Origin: Propionibacteriaceae bacterium P6A17
GTDB taxonomy: Bacteria; Actinomycetota; Actinomycetes; Propionibacteriales; Propionibacteriaceae
Direction of reading: 5' to 3'
DNA: 64,000 nucleotides
NCBI GenBank assembly: GCA_000619965.1
Contig: JHVD01000003.1
Coordinates: forward strand, 1 to 64,000
Both the position numbers and the translations under genes were made by a program. The notes below the pieces were generated by a model that made no database searches, was not told where the DNA came from, and was given only the letters and a program-made list of their open reading frames with translations. Positions 24,503 through 33,605 of this stretch are shown here, one piece after another (positions within the stretch are counted from its first letter, which is position 1; every line of letters begins with the position of its first letter).

Positions 24503-25764
24503 CGGGCCTCCCTCATCGGAATCTGGCCGGCGGCGAGGTCGTCGAGCGAATAGCCGCTGACGGGGCAGATGCCGTCGTCGACGTCGTCGGCGTCCGGCCC
24601 ACGGCCGATGCCGTACAGCTCCCGCAGCGCCTCCAGATAGGCGTCGGTGCGTCCCTGCTCTGCGGCGACGCGTGCCCGCGCAGACGGGGTGTGCAGCATG
24701 CGCGCGGCCAGTCGGCGGAGCGCGTAGGCGGCTTCCTCCCTCGTCAGAGGGCGATCGGGGAGACGGTTGGCCTCTTCCTCGACGATCCGCTCGGTGGCGT
24801 GCCGCAGCTCGGCCACGGCCGGATCGATGATGCGCGCCCGCAGCTTCGCCATCGTCGCTGCCACGCCGGCGTCGATGAGGCGCTCGGCCTCGGCGTGGTC
24901 GTCCTCGAAGCGCCCGCCGACGTGCGCCTGGATGGCTGCGAGGTCGACGACGTGCACGTCCGGCAGGAGGGCGACATCGCGGGAGACGTCGCGCACGAGG
25001 GAGAGGTCGAGCACGTGCAGGCCGGGATGCACGTCGTCGACGCCGATCACCACGCCCTTGCCGCGGCACGTGACCACGAGTTCGGCGTCCGCAATGGCCT
25101 GCGGCAGGTCGTCGACTGCCCGGACGTCGTGCCCGGCGGCGAACTGTCGCGCGCGCCCGCTCGACGAATGCACCGCGATGTCGCGGACCCCTCGGGCCCG
25201 CAGGGCCGCGACGACGGCGCCCGCGTAGGCGCCCGTGCCGACGATGAGTGTGCGCGTGGTCTGCCAGGCGTCGATTCCGACGAGCTCGAGGCCCTGCGCC
25301 ACCACCGAGCGGCCCGCGGACTCGAGGCGCGTGCTGTTGGCCACCTTTCGGGAAGTGCGCAGCGCCTCCTCCATCGCCACCGTCAGCGGCAGCGTCGCGC
25401 TGCCCGAAGTCTGGGCGTCGGCCAGCGCACGACGAAGCTGCCCGGCGACTTCCCGCTCGCCGACGACCATCGACTGCAGGCCGGACGCCACCTCGAACAG
25501 GTGCCTGAGCGCCTGCTCTCCGCCGAAGCGACTCCACGGCATTGGGCCCCCGAAGTGGGCGTCGAGGACGTCACGCAGCCCGTCGACGGAGGAATCGGCG
25601 TCGACGACGAGTTCCAGCCTGTTGCAGGTGCTCACCAACACGAGTCCGCGTACGCCGGGCTGCTCGAGGACCCGGGGCTCCAGACCGTCGAGGTGTCCGG
25701 TGGCCTGCTCAACGACGGCGAGCCCCTGGAGATGATGGTGGAGGGAGAAGACGTGCAGTGTCAT
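24499..25764 (-). CDS. hemA: glutamyl-tRNA reductase
   Basis: HemA reduces glutamyl-tRNA(Glu) to glutamate-1-semialdehyde, the first committed step of tetrapyrrole synthesis. The 421-aa protein has the catalytic cysteine C47 in LVSTCNRLEL, the segment GLQSMVVGEREVAGQLR, a Rossmann domain (LIVGTGAYAGAVVAAL) and the C-terminal dimerisation helices. After the last helix there is an extra tail with GICPVSGYSLDDL, ending PMREAR. The ATG at 25764 is about 8 nt after TTGAAT on the minus strand, so it may be leaderless; it is divergent from hemE with only 46 bp between the starts. Confidence 0.92.
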   Translation of the reverse strand: MTLHVFSLHHHLQGLAVVEQATGHLDGLEPRVLEQPGVRGLVLVSTCNRLELVVDADSSVDGLRDVLDAHFGGPMPWSRFGGEQALRHLFEVASGLQSMVVGEREVAGQLRRALADAQTSGSATLPLTVAMEEALRTSRKVANSTRLESAGRSVVAQGLELVGIDAWQTTRTLIVGTGAYAGAVVAALRARGVRDIAVHSSSGRARQFAAGHDVRAVDDLPQAIADAELVVTCRGKGVVIGVDDVHPGLHVLDLSLVRDVSRDVALLPDVHVVDLAAIQAHVGGRFEDDHAEAERLIDAGVAATMAKLRARIIDPAVAELRHATERIVEEEANRLPDRPLTREEAAYALRRLAARMLHTPSARARVAAEQGRTDAYLEALRELYGIGRGPDADDVDDGICPVSGYSLDDLAAGQIPMREAR

Positions 25765-25810
25765 CAGGGCCCATTCAACCATCTTTGGCGAGTAGGGCAG
25801 AATCGGGCCC

Positions 25811-26815
25811 ATGAGTGAGCTGTTGCAGGCGCTGTCGGGTGAGCGCCCCCGCCGACTCCCCGTGTGGTTCATGCGTCAGGCTGGACGGTCGTTGCCCGAG
25901 TATCGGGAGGTGCGCGGATCGACGACGATCCTCGAGGCGTGCCTGCAGCCGGCGCTGGCCGCCGAGATCACCCTGCAGCCGGTGCGCCGCCACAAGGTCG
26001 ACGCCGCCATCTTCTTCTCCGACATCATGACCCCACTGGTGCTCGCGGGCGTCGACGTCGACATCAAGGCCGGCATCGGGCCGGTCATCGACGAACCGAT
26101 CCGCACCGCCGCCGACGTGGAGCGCCTGGTCGCGCACGAGCCGGGGGACCCGTCGGCGATCCAGGAGGCGGCCCGGCTCGTCGTGGCGGAGCTGGGCGAG
26201 ACGCCGCTGATCGGCTTCGCCGGCGCGCCGTTCACGCTGGCCGCCTACCTCGTCGAGGGCCGCGGCTCGCGCGACCATCTCGCCGCCCGGGCGATGATGC
26301 ACGCCGACCCGCAGTCGTGGCACCGGCTGCTGGCCTGGTGCGCCGACATCTCAGGCGCGTTCCTGCGGGCGCAGGTGGAGGCGGGGGCGCGCGCCGTGCA
26401 GCTCTTCGACTCGTGGGCGGGGTCGCTGAAACGCGCCGACTACGTCGCCCACGTCGCCCCGCATTCGGCCGTCGCGCTCGACGCGGTGGCCGGCCGCGTG
26501 CCGCGCATCCACTTCGGCGTCGGGACGCGCCACATCCTTCCCGACATGGCGGCGTGCGGCGTCGAGGCCATGGGCGTCGACTACCGCACCCCTCTCGACG
26601 AGGCCGCCCGGCTCCTGCCCGGGCTGCCGCTCCAGGGCAACATCGACCCGGCCCTGCTCGCCGCGGGCTGGGAGCCGCTGGAGGCACACGCGAGGGATGT
26701 CGTCGAGCGCGGCAAGTCGGCCCCCGCACACATCGTCAATCTGGGCCACGGCGTGCCCCCCACCACGGACCCGAGCGTGCTCACCGACCTGGTGGCCCTC
26801 CTCCACGAACTCTGA
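25811..26815 (+). CDS. hemE: uroporphyrinogen decarboxylase
   Basis: HemE decarboxylates uroporphyrinogen III to coproporphyrinogen III. The 334-aa protein has the signature PVWFMRQAGRSLPEYR near the N-terminus, AAIFFSDIMTPL, GFAGAPFTLAAYLVEG and a C-terminal NLGHGVPPTTDP. It opens the plus-strand hem operon. CAGAAT (25798-25803) lies 7 nt before the ATG, consistent with a leaderless transcript. GACAAGGAGCAAG separates it from hemY by 18 nt. Confidence 0.95.
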   Translation: MSELLQALSGERPRRLPVWFMRQAGRSLPEYREVRGSTTILEACLQPALAAEITLQPVRRHKVDAAIFFSDIMTPLVLAGVDVDIKAGIGPVIDEPIRTAADVERLVAHEPGDPSAIQEAARLVVAELGETPLIGFAGAPFTLAAYLVEGRGSRDHLAARAMMHADPQSWHRLLAWCADISGAFLRAQVEAGARAVQLFDSWAGSLKRADYVAHVAPHSAVALDAVAGRVPRIHFGVGTRHILPDMAACGVEAMGVDYRTPLDEAARLLPGLPLQGNIDPALLAAGWEPLEAHARDVVERGKSAPAHIVNLGHGVPPTTDPSVLTDLVALLHEL

Positions 26816-26833
26816 TCTGACAAGGAGCAAGCA

Positions 26834-28114
26834 GTGACCACCGGGACCGACGAGGTTTCCTCCCCCAGCACCGTCGTGATCGGAGGCGGGCTGGCGGGCC
26901 TGGTCGCCGCGCGCCGGCTGACCGCGAAGGGCGAGCGTGTCGTCGTGCTGGAGGCTGCGCCGCAGCCAGGCGGCATGATCGCCGTCGCGGAGCTGGGCGG
27001 GGTGCGCGTCGACGCCGGCGCGGAGGCCTACGCCACCCGCAGTGCGGCGGCGGCCGGGCTGTGCCGCGAGTTGGGGCTCGAGGTGTCCAGGCCGTCGGGC
27101 ACCCCGCACGTGTGGTGGCCGGAGCGGATCGTGCCGTTGGCCGACGGCGTGCTCGGCATCCCGGGGTCGCTGGAGGATCCCGCGCTGGCGATCCTCACCG
27201 ACGACGAGCGGGCCCGCGTCGCGCAGGACTTGGTGCTCAGCCCCGAGGTGGGGGCGGACGCGACGACGGCCGGCCAGTTGGCTGCCGCCCGCATGGGCGA
27301 GGCCGTGCCCGCGAAGCTCATGGCGCCGCTGACCACCGGTGTGTACCGCTCCGACCCGATGGATGTGCCCCTGGCGGTGTTCGCGCCGAGGCTGCAGGAG
27401 GCGCTGGCCCGCGAGGGGTCGCTGTTGGCCGCGGTGGCGTCGCTGCGTGCGCCCGGGTCGGCGGCGGTCGAGCAGCCCGTTGGGGGCATGTTCCGCCTCG
27501 TGGAGAAGCTCGTGACCGGGCTCGACGTGCGCGCTGCGCAGCCGGTGCTGCAGCTTCGCCGCGGCGGGGCCGGGTTTCTCGTCGAGACGCCGTCGGGGAC
27601 GATCCCCGCGGCGCGCGTGGTGCTCGCGACGCCGGCTGCCGCCACGCAGCGTCTACTCGGCGGGATCGGGGTGCAGATCCCGGAGTTCCCGACTTCGCCC
27701 GCGCACGTCGCACTGCTGGCGAGCGACCACCCGGCGCTCGCCGAGGGGCCCGTCGGTTCTGGCCTGCTGATGGGCGAACGCGACCCGGGGATCGTCGCGC
27801 GCGCCCTGACCCACTACTCGTGGAAGTGGCCGTGGGTCCGACGCTGCCACATGCTGCGGCTGTCCTACTCCGGCGAGGTGCCGCCGTCGAGGGCCATGTG
27901 TGTCGAGGACGCGTCGCGGCTGACGAAGCTGGACCTCTCGGGCCACATCCTCGGCTTCCACGTCGCCACCCACCAGATGCCTGCGAAGGTGACTGGGGCG
28001 CAGCGCGACGAGATCCTCGCCGCCACGCAGGCAGCCGGGGTGGACGTCGTCGGGGCGTGGCTCGACGGCAATGGCATCGGCCCGGTCATCGAGGCGACGG
28101 AGCGGCTGGCGTGA
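26834..28114 (+). CDS. hemY: coproporphyrinogen III oxidase (CgoX), HemY type
   Basis: This FAD enzyme oxidises coproporphyrinogen III to coproporphyrin III in the Gram-positive pathway. The 426-aa protein has the dinucleotide-binding motif VVIGGGLAGLVAARRL, VVVLEAAPQPGG and the VDAGAEAYATR segment, and further HemG/HemY-like sequence to the C-terminus. It is somewhat shorter than many HemY proteins (about 450-470 aa), with no clear gap by eye. The GTG start follows AAGGAG. The stop overlaps the GTG of hemCD (GTGA). Its place beside hemH and hemQ supports coproporphyrinogen as substrate. Confidence 0.9.
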   Translation: MTTGTDEVSSPSTVVIGGGLAGLVAARRLTAKGERVVVLEAAPQPGGMIAVAELGGVRVDAGAEAYATRSAAAAGLCRELGLEVSRPSGTPHVWWPERIVPLADGVLGIPGSLEDPALAILTDDERARVAQDLVLSPEVGADATTAGQLAAARMGEAVPAKLMAPLTTGVYRSDPMDVPLAVFAPRLQEALAREGSLLAAVASLRAPGSAAVEQPVGGMFRLVEKLVTGLDVRAAQPVLQLRRGGAGFLVETPSGTIPAARVVLATPAAATQRLLGGIGVQIPEFPTSPAHVALLASDHPALAEGPVGSGLLMGERDPGIVARALTHYSWKWPWVRRCHMLRLSYSGEVPPSRAMCVEDASRLTKLDLSGHILGFHVATHQMPAKVTGAQRDEILAATQAAGVDVVGAWLDGNGIGPVIEATERLA

Positions 28115-29757
28115 AGCTCCGACTCGGCACCCGCGCCTCTTTGCTGGCGGTCACGCAGTCCGAGCATGTGGCTGAGATGCTGCGCGCGCTCGGTCACGAG
28201 GTGGAGCTCGTGCGCATCCGCACCACGGGCGACGTCACGAAGGGGTCGCTGACGAGGCTCGGGACCCTCGGCGTGTTCGCGGCCGAGCTACGCACCGCGA
28301 TCCTCGACGGCCGCTGCGACTTCGCCGTCCACTCGCTGAAGGACCTCCCCACCGCGCCCGTGCCGGGGCTCGTCGTCGCCGCGGTCCCTGCACGTGAGGA
28401 CCCGCACGACGCGCTCTGCGCGGGTGGCCGGCACCTGGCCGACCTGCCCGCCGGGGCCCGCGTCGGCACCGGGTCGCCGCGACGTGTGGCGCAGCTGCGC
28501 GCGCTTCGCCCCGACCTCCGTTTCGTCGACGTGCGCGGCAACGTCGGCACCCGGCTGGCCCGCGTCGCCGACGGCGACCTCGACGCGGTGGTACTCGCCG
28601 CCGCCGGGCTGCGCCGCCTCGGTTTCGAGGAGCAGATCGACGACCTCCTCCCCATCCTGCCCGCCCCCGGCCAGGGCGCGCTCGCGCTCGAATGCCGCGA
28701 CGACGACGCCCCCGTCCGTGAGGCGCTGGCCGCCCTCGACGACCCGGACGTGCGGGCCGCCGTCGAGGCGGAGCGGGCGGTGCTCGCCGGGCTGGGCGGC
28801 GGCTGTGCGGCGCCGATCGCGGCGCATGTGCGCGACGGCCGACTCACCGGCGGGGTGTTCGCCGCCGACGGCTCCCGCGCGCTGCACGTCACCCGCGAGC
28901 TTGGCCTAGGCGTGGCCGAGCTCGTCGTCGACGAGCTGCTGCGGCAGGGTGCCGCGGACGTGACCGAGCTCGACGCGACGCGTCCCTCCCGGCTCGCCGA
29001 CCTCCACGACGACGAGGCCCTGTGGCGCGGCGACGGCACGCTGGCCGGCGTGCAGGTGCTGCTGCCGCGCGAGGACGGGCCGCTCGCCGACGGTATCCGC
29101 GCGGCTGGCGCGGAGGTGACGTGCTGCCCGCTGCAGGAGCCGGTCGCGTTGCCGTGGCCCGGCGGCGCGGCGCCGGAGGCGGACTGGGTGGTGGTCACCT
29201 CGGCGCGCGCCGTACACGTGCTGCGTGAGCAGGGGGTGGCGCTCCCGGCAGGGGCCCGAGTGGCCGCGGTCGGTGGGGTCACGGCCCGCGCCCTGGAGGA
29301 GGCGGGGGTCGTCGTCGATCTGGTGCCGGAGGGGCCGTCCAGCGGGGCGACGCTCGTCGAGGCGTTCCCGGAGGGCAGCGGCCGCGTCTGGCTGCCGGTC
29401 TCCGCGCTGGCTGCGCGCACCGTCGAGGACGGGCTGCGAGCCAAGGGCTGGAGCGTCGAGCGCGCGGACGTCTACACGATGCGGGCGGTGCCGGCCCCGG
29501 ACGCCGTGCGGGCGGCCTGGGACGCGGGCCAGTTCGACGTCGTCGTGGTCACCTCGGGCTCCGCGGGCGCGGCGGTGACCGCGTCGCTCGGATGGCGTGA
29601 CGACTGTCGGGTGGTGGCGTTCGGGCAGCCGTCGGGGCGCTGGCTGCGCGGGCACGGGATCACCCCGGCCGCAACCGCAGCCACGCAGGATGCGGCGGGT
29701 GTCGTCGCGGCGATCTCGAAGGCGCTCGCCAAGCAGGGCCCCGCGCGAAAGGGGTAG
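28111..29757 (+). CDS. hemCD: fused porphobilinogen deaminase/uroporphyrinogen-III synthase
   Basis: One 548-aa protein joins two consecutive enzymes. Residues 1 to about 300 are HemC: LRLGTRASLLAVTQS, FAVHSLKDLP with catalytic D78, PAPGQGALALECR and C232 (GLGGGCAAPI), which carries the dipyrromethane cofactor. From about residue 310 the sequence is HemD (VQVLLPREDGPLADGIRAAG, WVVVTSARAVHVL, VVVTSGSAGAAV). There is no stop codon or frameshift between them. The GTG start overlaps the hemY stop codon (GTGA). Fusion would pass unstable hydroxymethylbilane directly to the synthase. HemC-HemD fusions are known from some other bacteria. Confidence 0.93.
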   Translation: MKLRLGTRASLLAVTQSEHVAEMLRALGHEVELVRIRTTGDVTKGSLTRLGTLGVFAAELRTAILDGRCDFAVHSLKDLPTAPVPGLVVAAVPAREDPHDALCAGGRHLADLPAGARVGTGSPRRVAQLRALRPDLRFVDVRGNVGTRLARVADGDLDAVVLAAAGLRRLGFEEQIDDLLPILPAPGQGALALECRDDDAPVREALAALDDPDVRAAVEAERAVLAGLGGGCAAPIAAHVRDGRLTGGVFAADGSRALHVTRELGLGVAELVVDELLRQGAADVTELDATRPSRLADLHDDEALWRGDGTLAGVQVLLPREDGPLADGIRAAGAEVTCCPLQEPVALPWPGGAAPEADWVVVTSARAVHVLREQGVALPAGARVAAVGGVTARALEEAGVVVDLVPEGPSSGATLVEAFPEGSGRVWLPVSALAARTVEDGLRAKGWSVERADVYTMRAVPAPDAVRAAWDAGQFDVVVVTSGSAGAAVTASLGWRDDCRVVAFGQPSGRWLRGHGITPAATAATQDAAGVVAAISKALAKQGPARKG

Positions 29758-29767
29758 CGTGGGCTGC

Positions 29768-30739
29768 ATGAGCCAGATCCCCATGCGCCCGCGCCGTCTG
29801 CGCACCACGCCCGCCATGCGTCGCCTCGTCCGCGAGGTGGAGGTGCGTCCGTCGCAGCTTGTCCTGCCCGCCTTCGTCGCCGACGAGCCGGGCGACATCT
29901 CGTCGATGCCCGGGGTGCGTCGGCACACCGTCGACGAGATCGCGCGCGTCGCGGAGGAGGTCGCGGGGGCAGGGCTCGGCGGGATCATGCTCTTCGGCGT
30001 CCCCCGCGACGACGAGAAGGACGACCGCGGCACGCAGGCCTGGGCCGAGGACGGCATCCTCCAGCGCGGCCTCCGCGCCTGTCGGGCGGCGGTCGGTGAC
30101 GACACCGTCATCATGGCCGACACCTGCCTCGACGAGTTCACCTCGCATGGGCACTGCGGCTTCCTCACCGACGACGGCCGCGTCGACAACGACGCCACCC
30201 TCCCCGCCTACGCGTCGATGGCCCTCGCCCAGGCCCGCGCGGGCGCGCACGTCGTCGCCCCGTCGGGGATGATGGACGGGCAGGTCGAGGCGATCCGTGC
30301 CGCGCTCGACGGCGACGGCTTCCAGGACACCGCGATCCTCGCGTACGCCGCGAAGTACGCATCCTCGTTCTACGGGCCGTTCCGCGAGGCGGTCACCTCG
30401 ACGCTGCAGGGCGACCGTCGCGCCTACCAGCAGGACCCGGCCAACCGCCGCGAGGGCCTGCGCGAGGCCGAGCTCGACCTCGCCGAGGGCGCCGACATGG
30501 TGATGGTCAAGCCCGCCGGCTACTACCTCGACGTGCTCGCCGACGTCGCCCAGATCTCCGACGTGCCGGTCGCGGCCTACCAAGTCTCCGGCGAGTACGC
30601 GATGATCGAGGCCGCCGCGGCGAACGGCTGGATCGACCGCGAGCGCGCCATCGAGGAGTCGGTGACGGCCATCGTCCGCGCCGGAGCCGACATCGTGCTG
30701 ACCTACTGGGGATTGGAGCTGGCCGGATGGCTGCGATGA
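29768..30739 (+). CDS. hemB: delta-aminolevulinic acid dehydratase (porphobilinogen synthase)
   Basis: HemB condenses two 5-aminolevulinate molecules to porphobilinogen. The 323-aa protein has the catalytic lysines in [16 protein letters not shown] and [14 protein letters not shown]. The metal site reads [15 protein letters not shown]: the first and last cysteines of the zinc site are present but the middle one is Asp, a mixed site. The ATG is 7 nt after TAGCGT, whose TAG is the hemCD stop codon, so hemB may have its own leaderless promoter in addition to operon readthrough. It overlaps hemL by 4 bp. Confidence 0.94.
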   Translation: MSQIPMRPRRLRTTPAMRRLVREVEVRPSQLVLPAFVADEPGDISSMPGVRRHTVDEIARVAEEVAGAGLGGIMLFGVPRDDEKDDRGTQAWAEDGILQRGLRACRAAVGDDTVIMADTCLDEFTSHGHCGFLTDDGRVDNDATLPAYASMALAQARAGAHVVAPSGMMDGQVEAIRAALDGDGFQDTAILAYAAKYASSFYGPFREAVTSTLQGDRRAYQQDPANRREGLREAELDLAEGADMVMVKPAGYYLDVLADVAQISDVPVAAYQVSGEYAMIEAAAANGWIDRERAIEESVTAIVRAGADIVLTYWGLELAGWLR

Positions 30740-32034
30740 ACGACCACACGATCGACATGGACCGCCTCTTCGCGCGGGCGAAGGGCGTCATCCCGGGGGG
30801 CGTGTCGTCGCCGGTGCGCGCCTTCGGCTCCGTCGGTGGCACGCCCGTGTTCGTCGCCGAGGCGAAGGGCGCGCACGTGTTCGACGTGAACGGCCGCGAC
30901 TACGTCGACCTCGTCTGCTCGTGGGGTCCGGCGCTGCTCGGGCACGCACACCCGCAGGTGGTGGAGGCCGTGCAGCGCGCGGCTGCGAAGGGCCTGTCGT
31001 TCGGCGCGCCCACCAGCGCGGAGGTCGAGCTGGCCGAACTGATCCGCTCGCGGGTCCCCGTCGCGGAGCAGGTGCGCTTCGTCTCCACCGGCACCGAGGC
31101 GACGATGACCGCTCTGCGGCTCGCGCGCGGCGCCACCGGGCGCGACAAGATCGTGAAGTTCGCGGGCCTTTACCACGGGCACTCCGACGCGCTGCTCGCC
31201 GCCGCCGGGTCCGGGCTGGCAACGCAGGGCCTGCCGGGATCGGCAGGCGTGACCCGCGCCGCCGCCGGCGACACGATCGTCGTCGACTACAACGACGTCG
31301 ACGCGCTCGAGCGGGTGTTCGCCGAAGCCGGCGACGAGATCGCGTGCGTGATCGTCGAGGCCGTGCCCTGCAACATGGGCGTCGTCCCACCCGCCGACGG
31401 CTTCAACGCCGCCATCCGCCGGATCACCGAGCAGCACGGCGCGCTCATGATCGTCGACGAGGTACTCACCGGCTTCCGCGTGGGCCCGGGCGGCTGGCTC
31501 GGCATCGAGCAGGGCTACACCCCCGACCTCGTCACCTTCGGCAAGGTCGTCGGCGGTGGGATGCCGCTCGCCGCCCTCGGCGGGCGCGCGGAGATCATGC
31601 AGCTCCTGGCTCCCGTCGGGCCCGTCTACCAGGCGGGCACGCTCTCCGGCAACCCCCTCGCCACCGCGGCAGGCATCGCCACACTCCAGCTCGCCGACGC
31701 GGACGTGTACGCGCACGTCGACCGCATCTCCGCCGAGCTGCAGGGCCTCGTCGACGACGCCCTCACCTCCGCGGGCGTGCCGCACGTGGTGCAGCACGCG
31801 AGCAACCTGTTCTCGGTGTTCTTCCGCGACGAACCGGTGCGCAACTACGCCGACGCGCAGGCGCAGGACACGGCCGCGTTCGGCCGCTTCTTCCACTCGA
31901 TGCTCGCGCAGGGGGTGGCGCTGCCGCCGTCGGCCTTCGAGGCGTGGTTCGTCTCTCTCGCGCACGACGACCATGCCGTCTCCCGCATCGCCGACGCGCT
32001 CCCCGCGGCCGCCCGAGCGGCCGCGACAAAGTGA
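30736..32034 (+). CDS. hemL: glutamate-1-semialdehyde 2,1-aminomutase
   Basis: HemL converts glutamate-1-semialdehyde to 5-aminolevulinate. The 432-aa PLP enzyme has [11 protein letters not shown] near the N-terminus, [18 protein letters not shown] for phosphate binding, [13 protein letters not shown] and the PLP lysine in [12 protein letters not shown]. The chosen ATG overlaps the hemB stop codon (ATGA); an ATG three codons upstream is possible. It ends the plus-strand hem operon, and its stop codon lies within a 72-bp repeat that may terminate transcription. Confidence 0.94.
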   Translation: MNDHTIDMDRLFARAKGVIPGGVSSPVRAFGSVGGTPVFVAEAKGAHVFDVNGRDYVDLVCSWGPALLGHAHPQVVEAVQRAAAKGLSFGAPTSAEVELAELIRSRVPVAEQVRFVSTGTEATMTALRLARGATGRDKIVKFAGLYHGHSDALLAAAGSGLATQGLPGSAGVTRAAAGDTIVVDYNDVDALERVFAEAGDEIACVIVEAVPCNMGVVPPADGFNAAIRRITEQHGALMIVDEVLTGFRVGPGGWLGIEQGYTPDLVTFGKVVGGGMPLAALGGRAEIMQLLAPVGPVYQAGTLSGNPLATAAGIATLQLADADVYAHVDRISAELQGLVDDALTSAGVPHVVQHASNLFSVFFRDEPVRNYADAQAQDTAAFGRFFHSMLAQGVALPPSAFEAWFVSLAHDDHAVSRIADALPAAARAAATK

Positions 32035-32102
32035 GTCGCCACTCACTGGCAGATTTTGGTTGGTCTACCCACCAAAACTTGCAAGTGAGTGACCACTCAC
32101 TT
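32031..32102 (+). repeat. 72-bp composite palindromic repeat, copy A
   Basis: The element has three inverted repeats in a row: GTGAGT-CGCC-ACTCAC, a core hairpin TTTTGGTTGGT-CT-ACCCACCAAAA, and AGTGAGTG-AC-CACTCACT. A second copy lies at 40541-40612 in the opposite orientation, and the core differs from its reverse complement at only one or two positions. Copy A sits between the convergent hemL and tlpA genes, where it could act as a bidirectional terminator. It is probably a REP- or MITE-like family in this genome. Confidence 0.8.
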
Positions 32103-32113
32103 GACTTCTCGGC

Positions 32114-32701
32114 TCACCGGCCCACCAGCCGGTCCAGATGCCCGTCGATCGCGTCGGCGGACAGCGCGCCGAAGGCCAGCTCGCGCACTGTCCCGTCCGC
32201 GTCGACGAAGTAGTGCGCCGGGATCGCGCGCACCCCATAGGCGGCCGCCAGCTCCTGCGACTCGTCCGGCACCGCCGCAAACGTCAGCCCCAGTCGGTCG
32301 TTGTACGCCCGCACCGTCTCCTCGTCCTCGCCCAAGTACACCCCGACGACCTCCACGTCATCGCGGGCCAGCGCCGCCGCCTGCACGTCGGGCGCCTCAA
32401 CGCGGCACTGCTGGCACCACGACGCCATGAACACGATCCACGTCGGCTTTCCCGTCTTGGCAAGGTCGAACGTGCCATCCAGTGATGCCCCCACCAGCGC
32501 CGGCGCGCGCTCGCCCGGCGACGGCACTCGCCCGGCACCCGCGACGTCCACCGACGACGACGCCCCCGGCTGCTGCCCCTCGGCGCCAGCTCCGCCCACG
32601 TACTGGTTGCCGATGATGAGCGCAGCCGCTGTGATGACCGCGACGACGATCAGCCCGATCAGACCGCCGCGGCCGTTGCCCTTGGTCTCGACGGTGCTCA
32701 T
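32114..32701 (-). CDS. TlpA/ResA-like thioredoxin-fold protein (cytochrome c maturation)
   Basis: The 195-aa protein has one N-terminal membrane anchor (about residues 13-31) and an extracytoplasmic thioredoxin fold with WCQQC (C96, C99) and the cis-proline loop RAIPAHYFVD. In ResA/CcmG-like proteins this site reduces apocytochrome c heme-binding cysteines. It is the last gene of the nrf/ccs operon and overlaps ccsB by 4 bp (ATGA). The CQQC dipeptide differs from the CEPC of ResA, so specificity is uncertain. No CcdA/DsbD-type electron donor is in the window. Confidence 0.87.
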   Translation of the reverse strand: MSTVETKGNGRGGLIGLIVVAVITAAALIIGNQYVGGAGAEGQQPGASSSVDVAGAGRVPSPGERAPALVGASLDGTFDLAKTGKPTWIVFMASWCQQCRVEAPDVQAAALARDDVEVVGVYLGEDEETVRAYNDRLGLTFAAVPDESQELAAAYGVRAIPAHYFVDADGTVRELAFGALSADAIDGHLDRLVGR

Positions 32702-33603
32702 GCGTAGGAGTGGAGTCCGCCGAAGAACAGGTTGCCGAAGTAGGTGAAGATGATGGCGGCGAAGCCCAGTACGAGCAGCCACGCGGACCTCGACCCGCTC
32801 CAGCCGCGCGTCACCCGCGCGTGGAGGTAGGCGCCGTAGACCAACCAGGTCACGAGCGCCGCAGTCTCCTTCGGGTCCCAACTCCAGTAGCGGCCCCACG
32901 CGATATTGGCCCAGATGGCCCCGAGGACGATCATGATCGTCAGCAGCGGGAACGTCGCCACCACCGACTTGTAGCCGATCTCGTCGAGGATGTCCTGCTT
33001 CGGCCACCCGCGCCACCTCACCCGCGGCGCGAGCAGGTACATCACCGCCGCGCCGAAGCCGACCGCCGCAGCCCCGTAGGCCAAGGCCGCGCAGAACACG
33101 TGGATCGTCAGCAGTGGCGAATTCTGCAGCGCGGGCATCAGCGGCTTGGCCTCGTAGGACAAGGTGGTTGCGTAGAGCAGCATGCCGAAGATCACCGGCA
33201 GCACCGCGAGCCCCAGCGTCCGCACCTTGTAGCGCCACTCGACGAGCACGTGCGCGAGGATCATCCCCCACGCGAAGGACACCGCGAACTCGTAGTGGTT
33301 CGCGAACGGCGCGTGCCCCGTCGCCAACGCCCTCGCCACCAGCGACGCGGTGAGCAGCAGCAGACCCACCCGCATGAGGGTGGACCCCAGCCACACGACT
33401 CCACGCGACGAGCCACCCCGCGGCGGCTCGGCGGCGGGCTGCGCCGTGGTCGTCGCTCCGCCGGCCCCGACGAGCGCCTCCTGCTCGGCACGGGCCCGGG
33501 TCCGCGTCTGGTGCGCAAACCAGAAGGCCACGACGTAGCAGGCGAACGCGACCAGCGTGATGACGGTCGTCGCGACGAGCAAGAGTTGGGCGGTCTGCAA
33601 CAT
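32698..33603 (-). CDS. ccsB: cytochrome c biogenesis protein CcsB (ResC/CcsA type)
   Basis: The 301-aa multi-spanning membrane protein carries the tryptophan-rich heme-handling motif WGRYWSWDPKETAALVTW and heme-ligand histidines in ANHYEFAVSFAW, TIHVFCAALAYG and near the C-terminus (YLHARVT). With ResB it forms the system II heme exporter and cytochrome c synthetase. An Ala/Pro/Gly-rich insert (about residues 42-60) separates the first helix from the rest. The ATG at 33603 is 2 nt after the resB stop codon. Confidence 0.92.
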   Translation of the reverse strand: MLQTAQLLLVATTVITLVAFACYVVAFWFAHQTRTRARAEQEALVGAGGATTTAQPAAEPPRGGSSRGVVWLGSTLMRVGLLLLTASLVARALATGHAPFANHYEFAVSFAWGMILAHVLVEWRYKVRTLGLAVLPVIFGMLLYATTLSYEAKPLMPALQNSPLLTIHVFCAALAYGAAAVGFGAAVMYLLAPRVRWRGWPKQDILDEIGYKSVVATFPLLTIMIVLGAIWANIAWGRYWSWDPKETAALVTWLVYGAYLHARVTRGWSGSRSAWLLVLGFAAIIFTYFGNLFFGGLHSYA

Positions 33604-33605
33604 GG

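Noticed and set aside
22022-24553. An 843-residue plus-strand frame across hemQ and hemH
   Set aside because: It crosses the end of the radical SAM gene out of frame and runs antisense to hemQ and hemH, which have intact motifs and ribosome binding sites or coupling.
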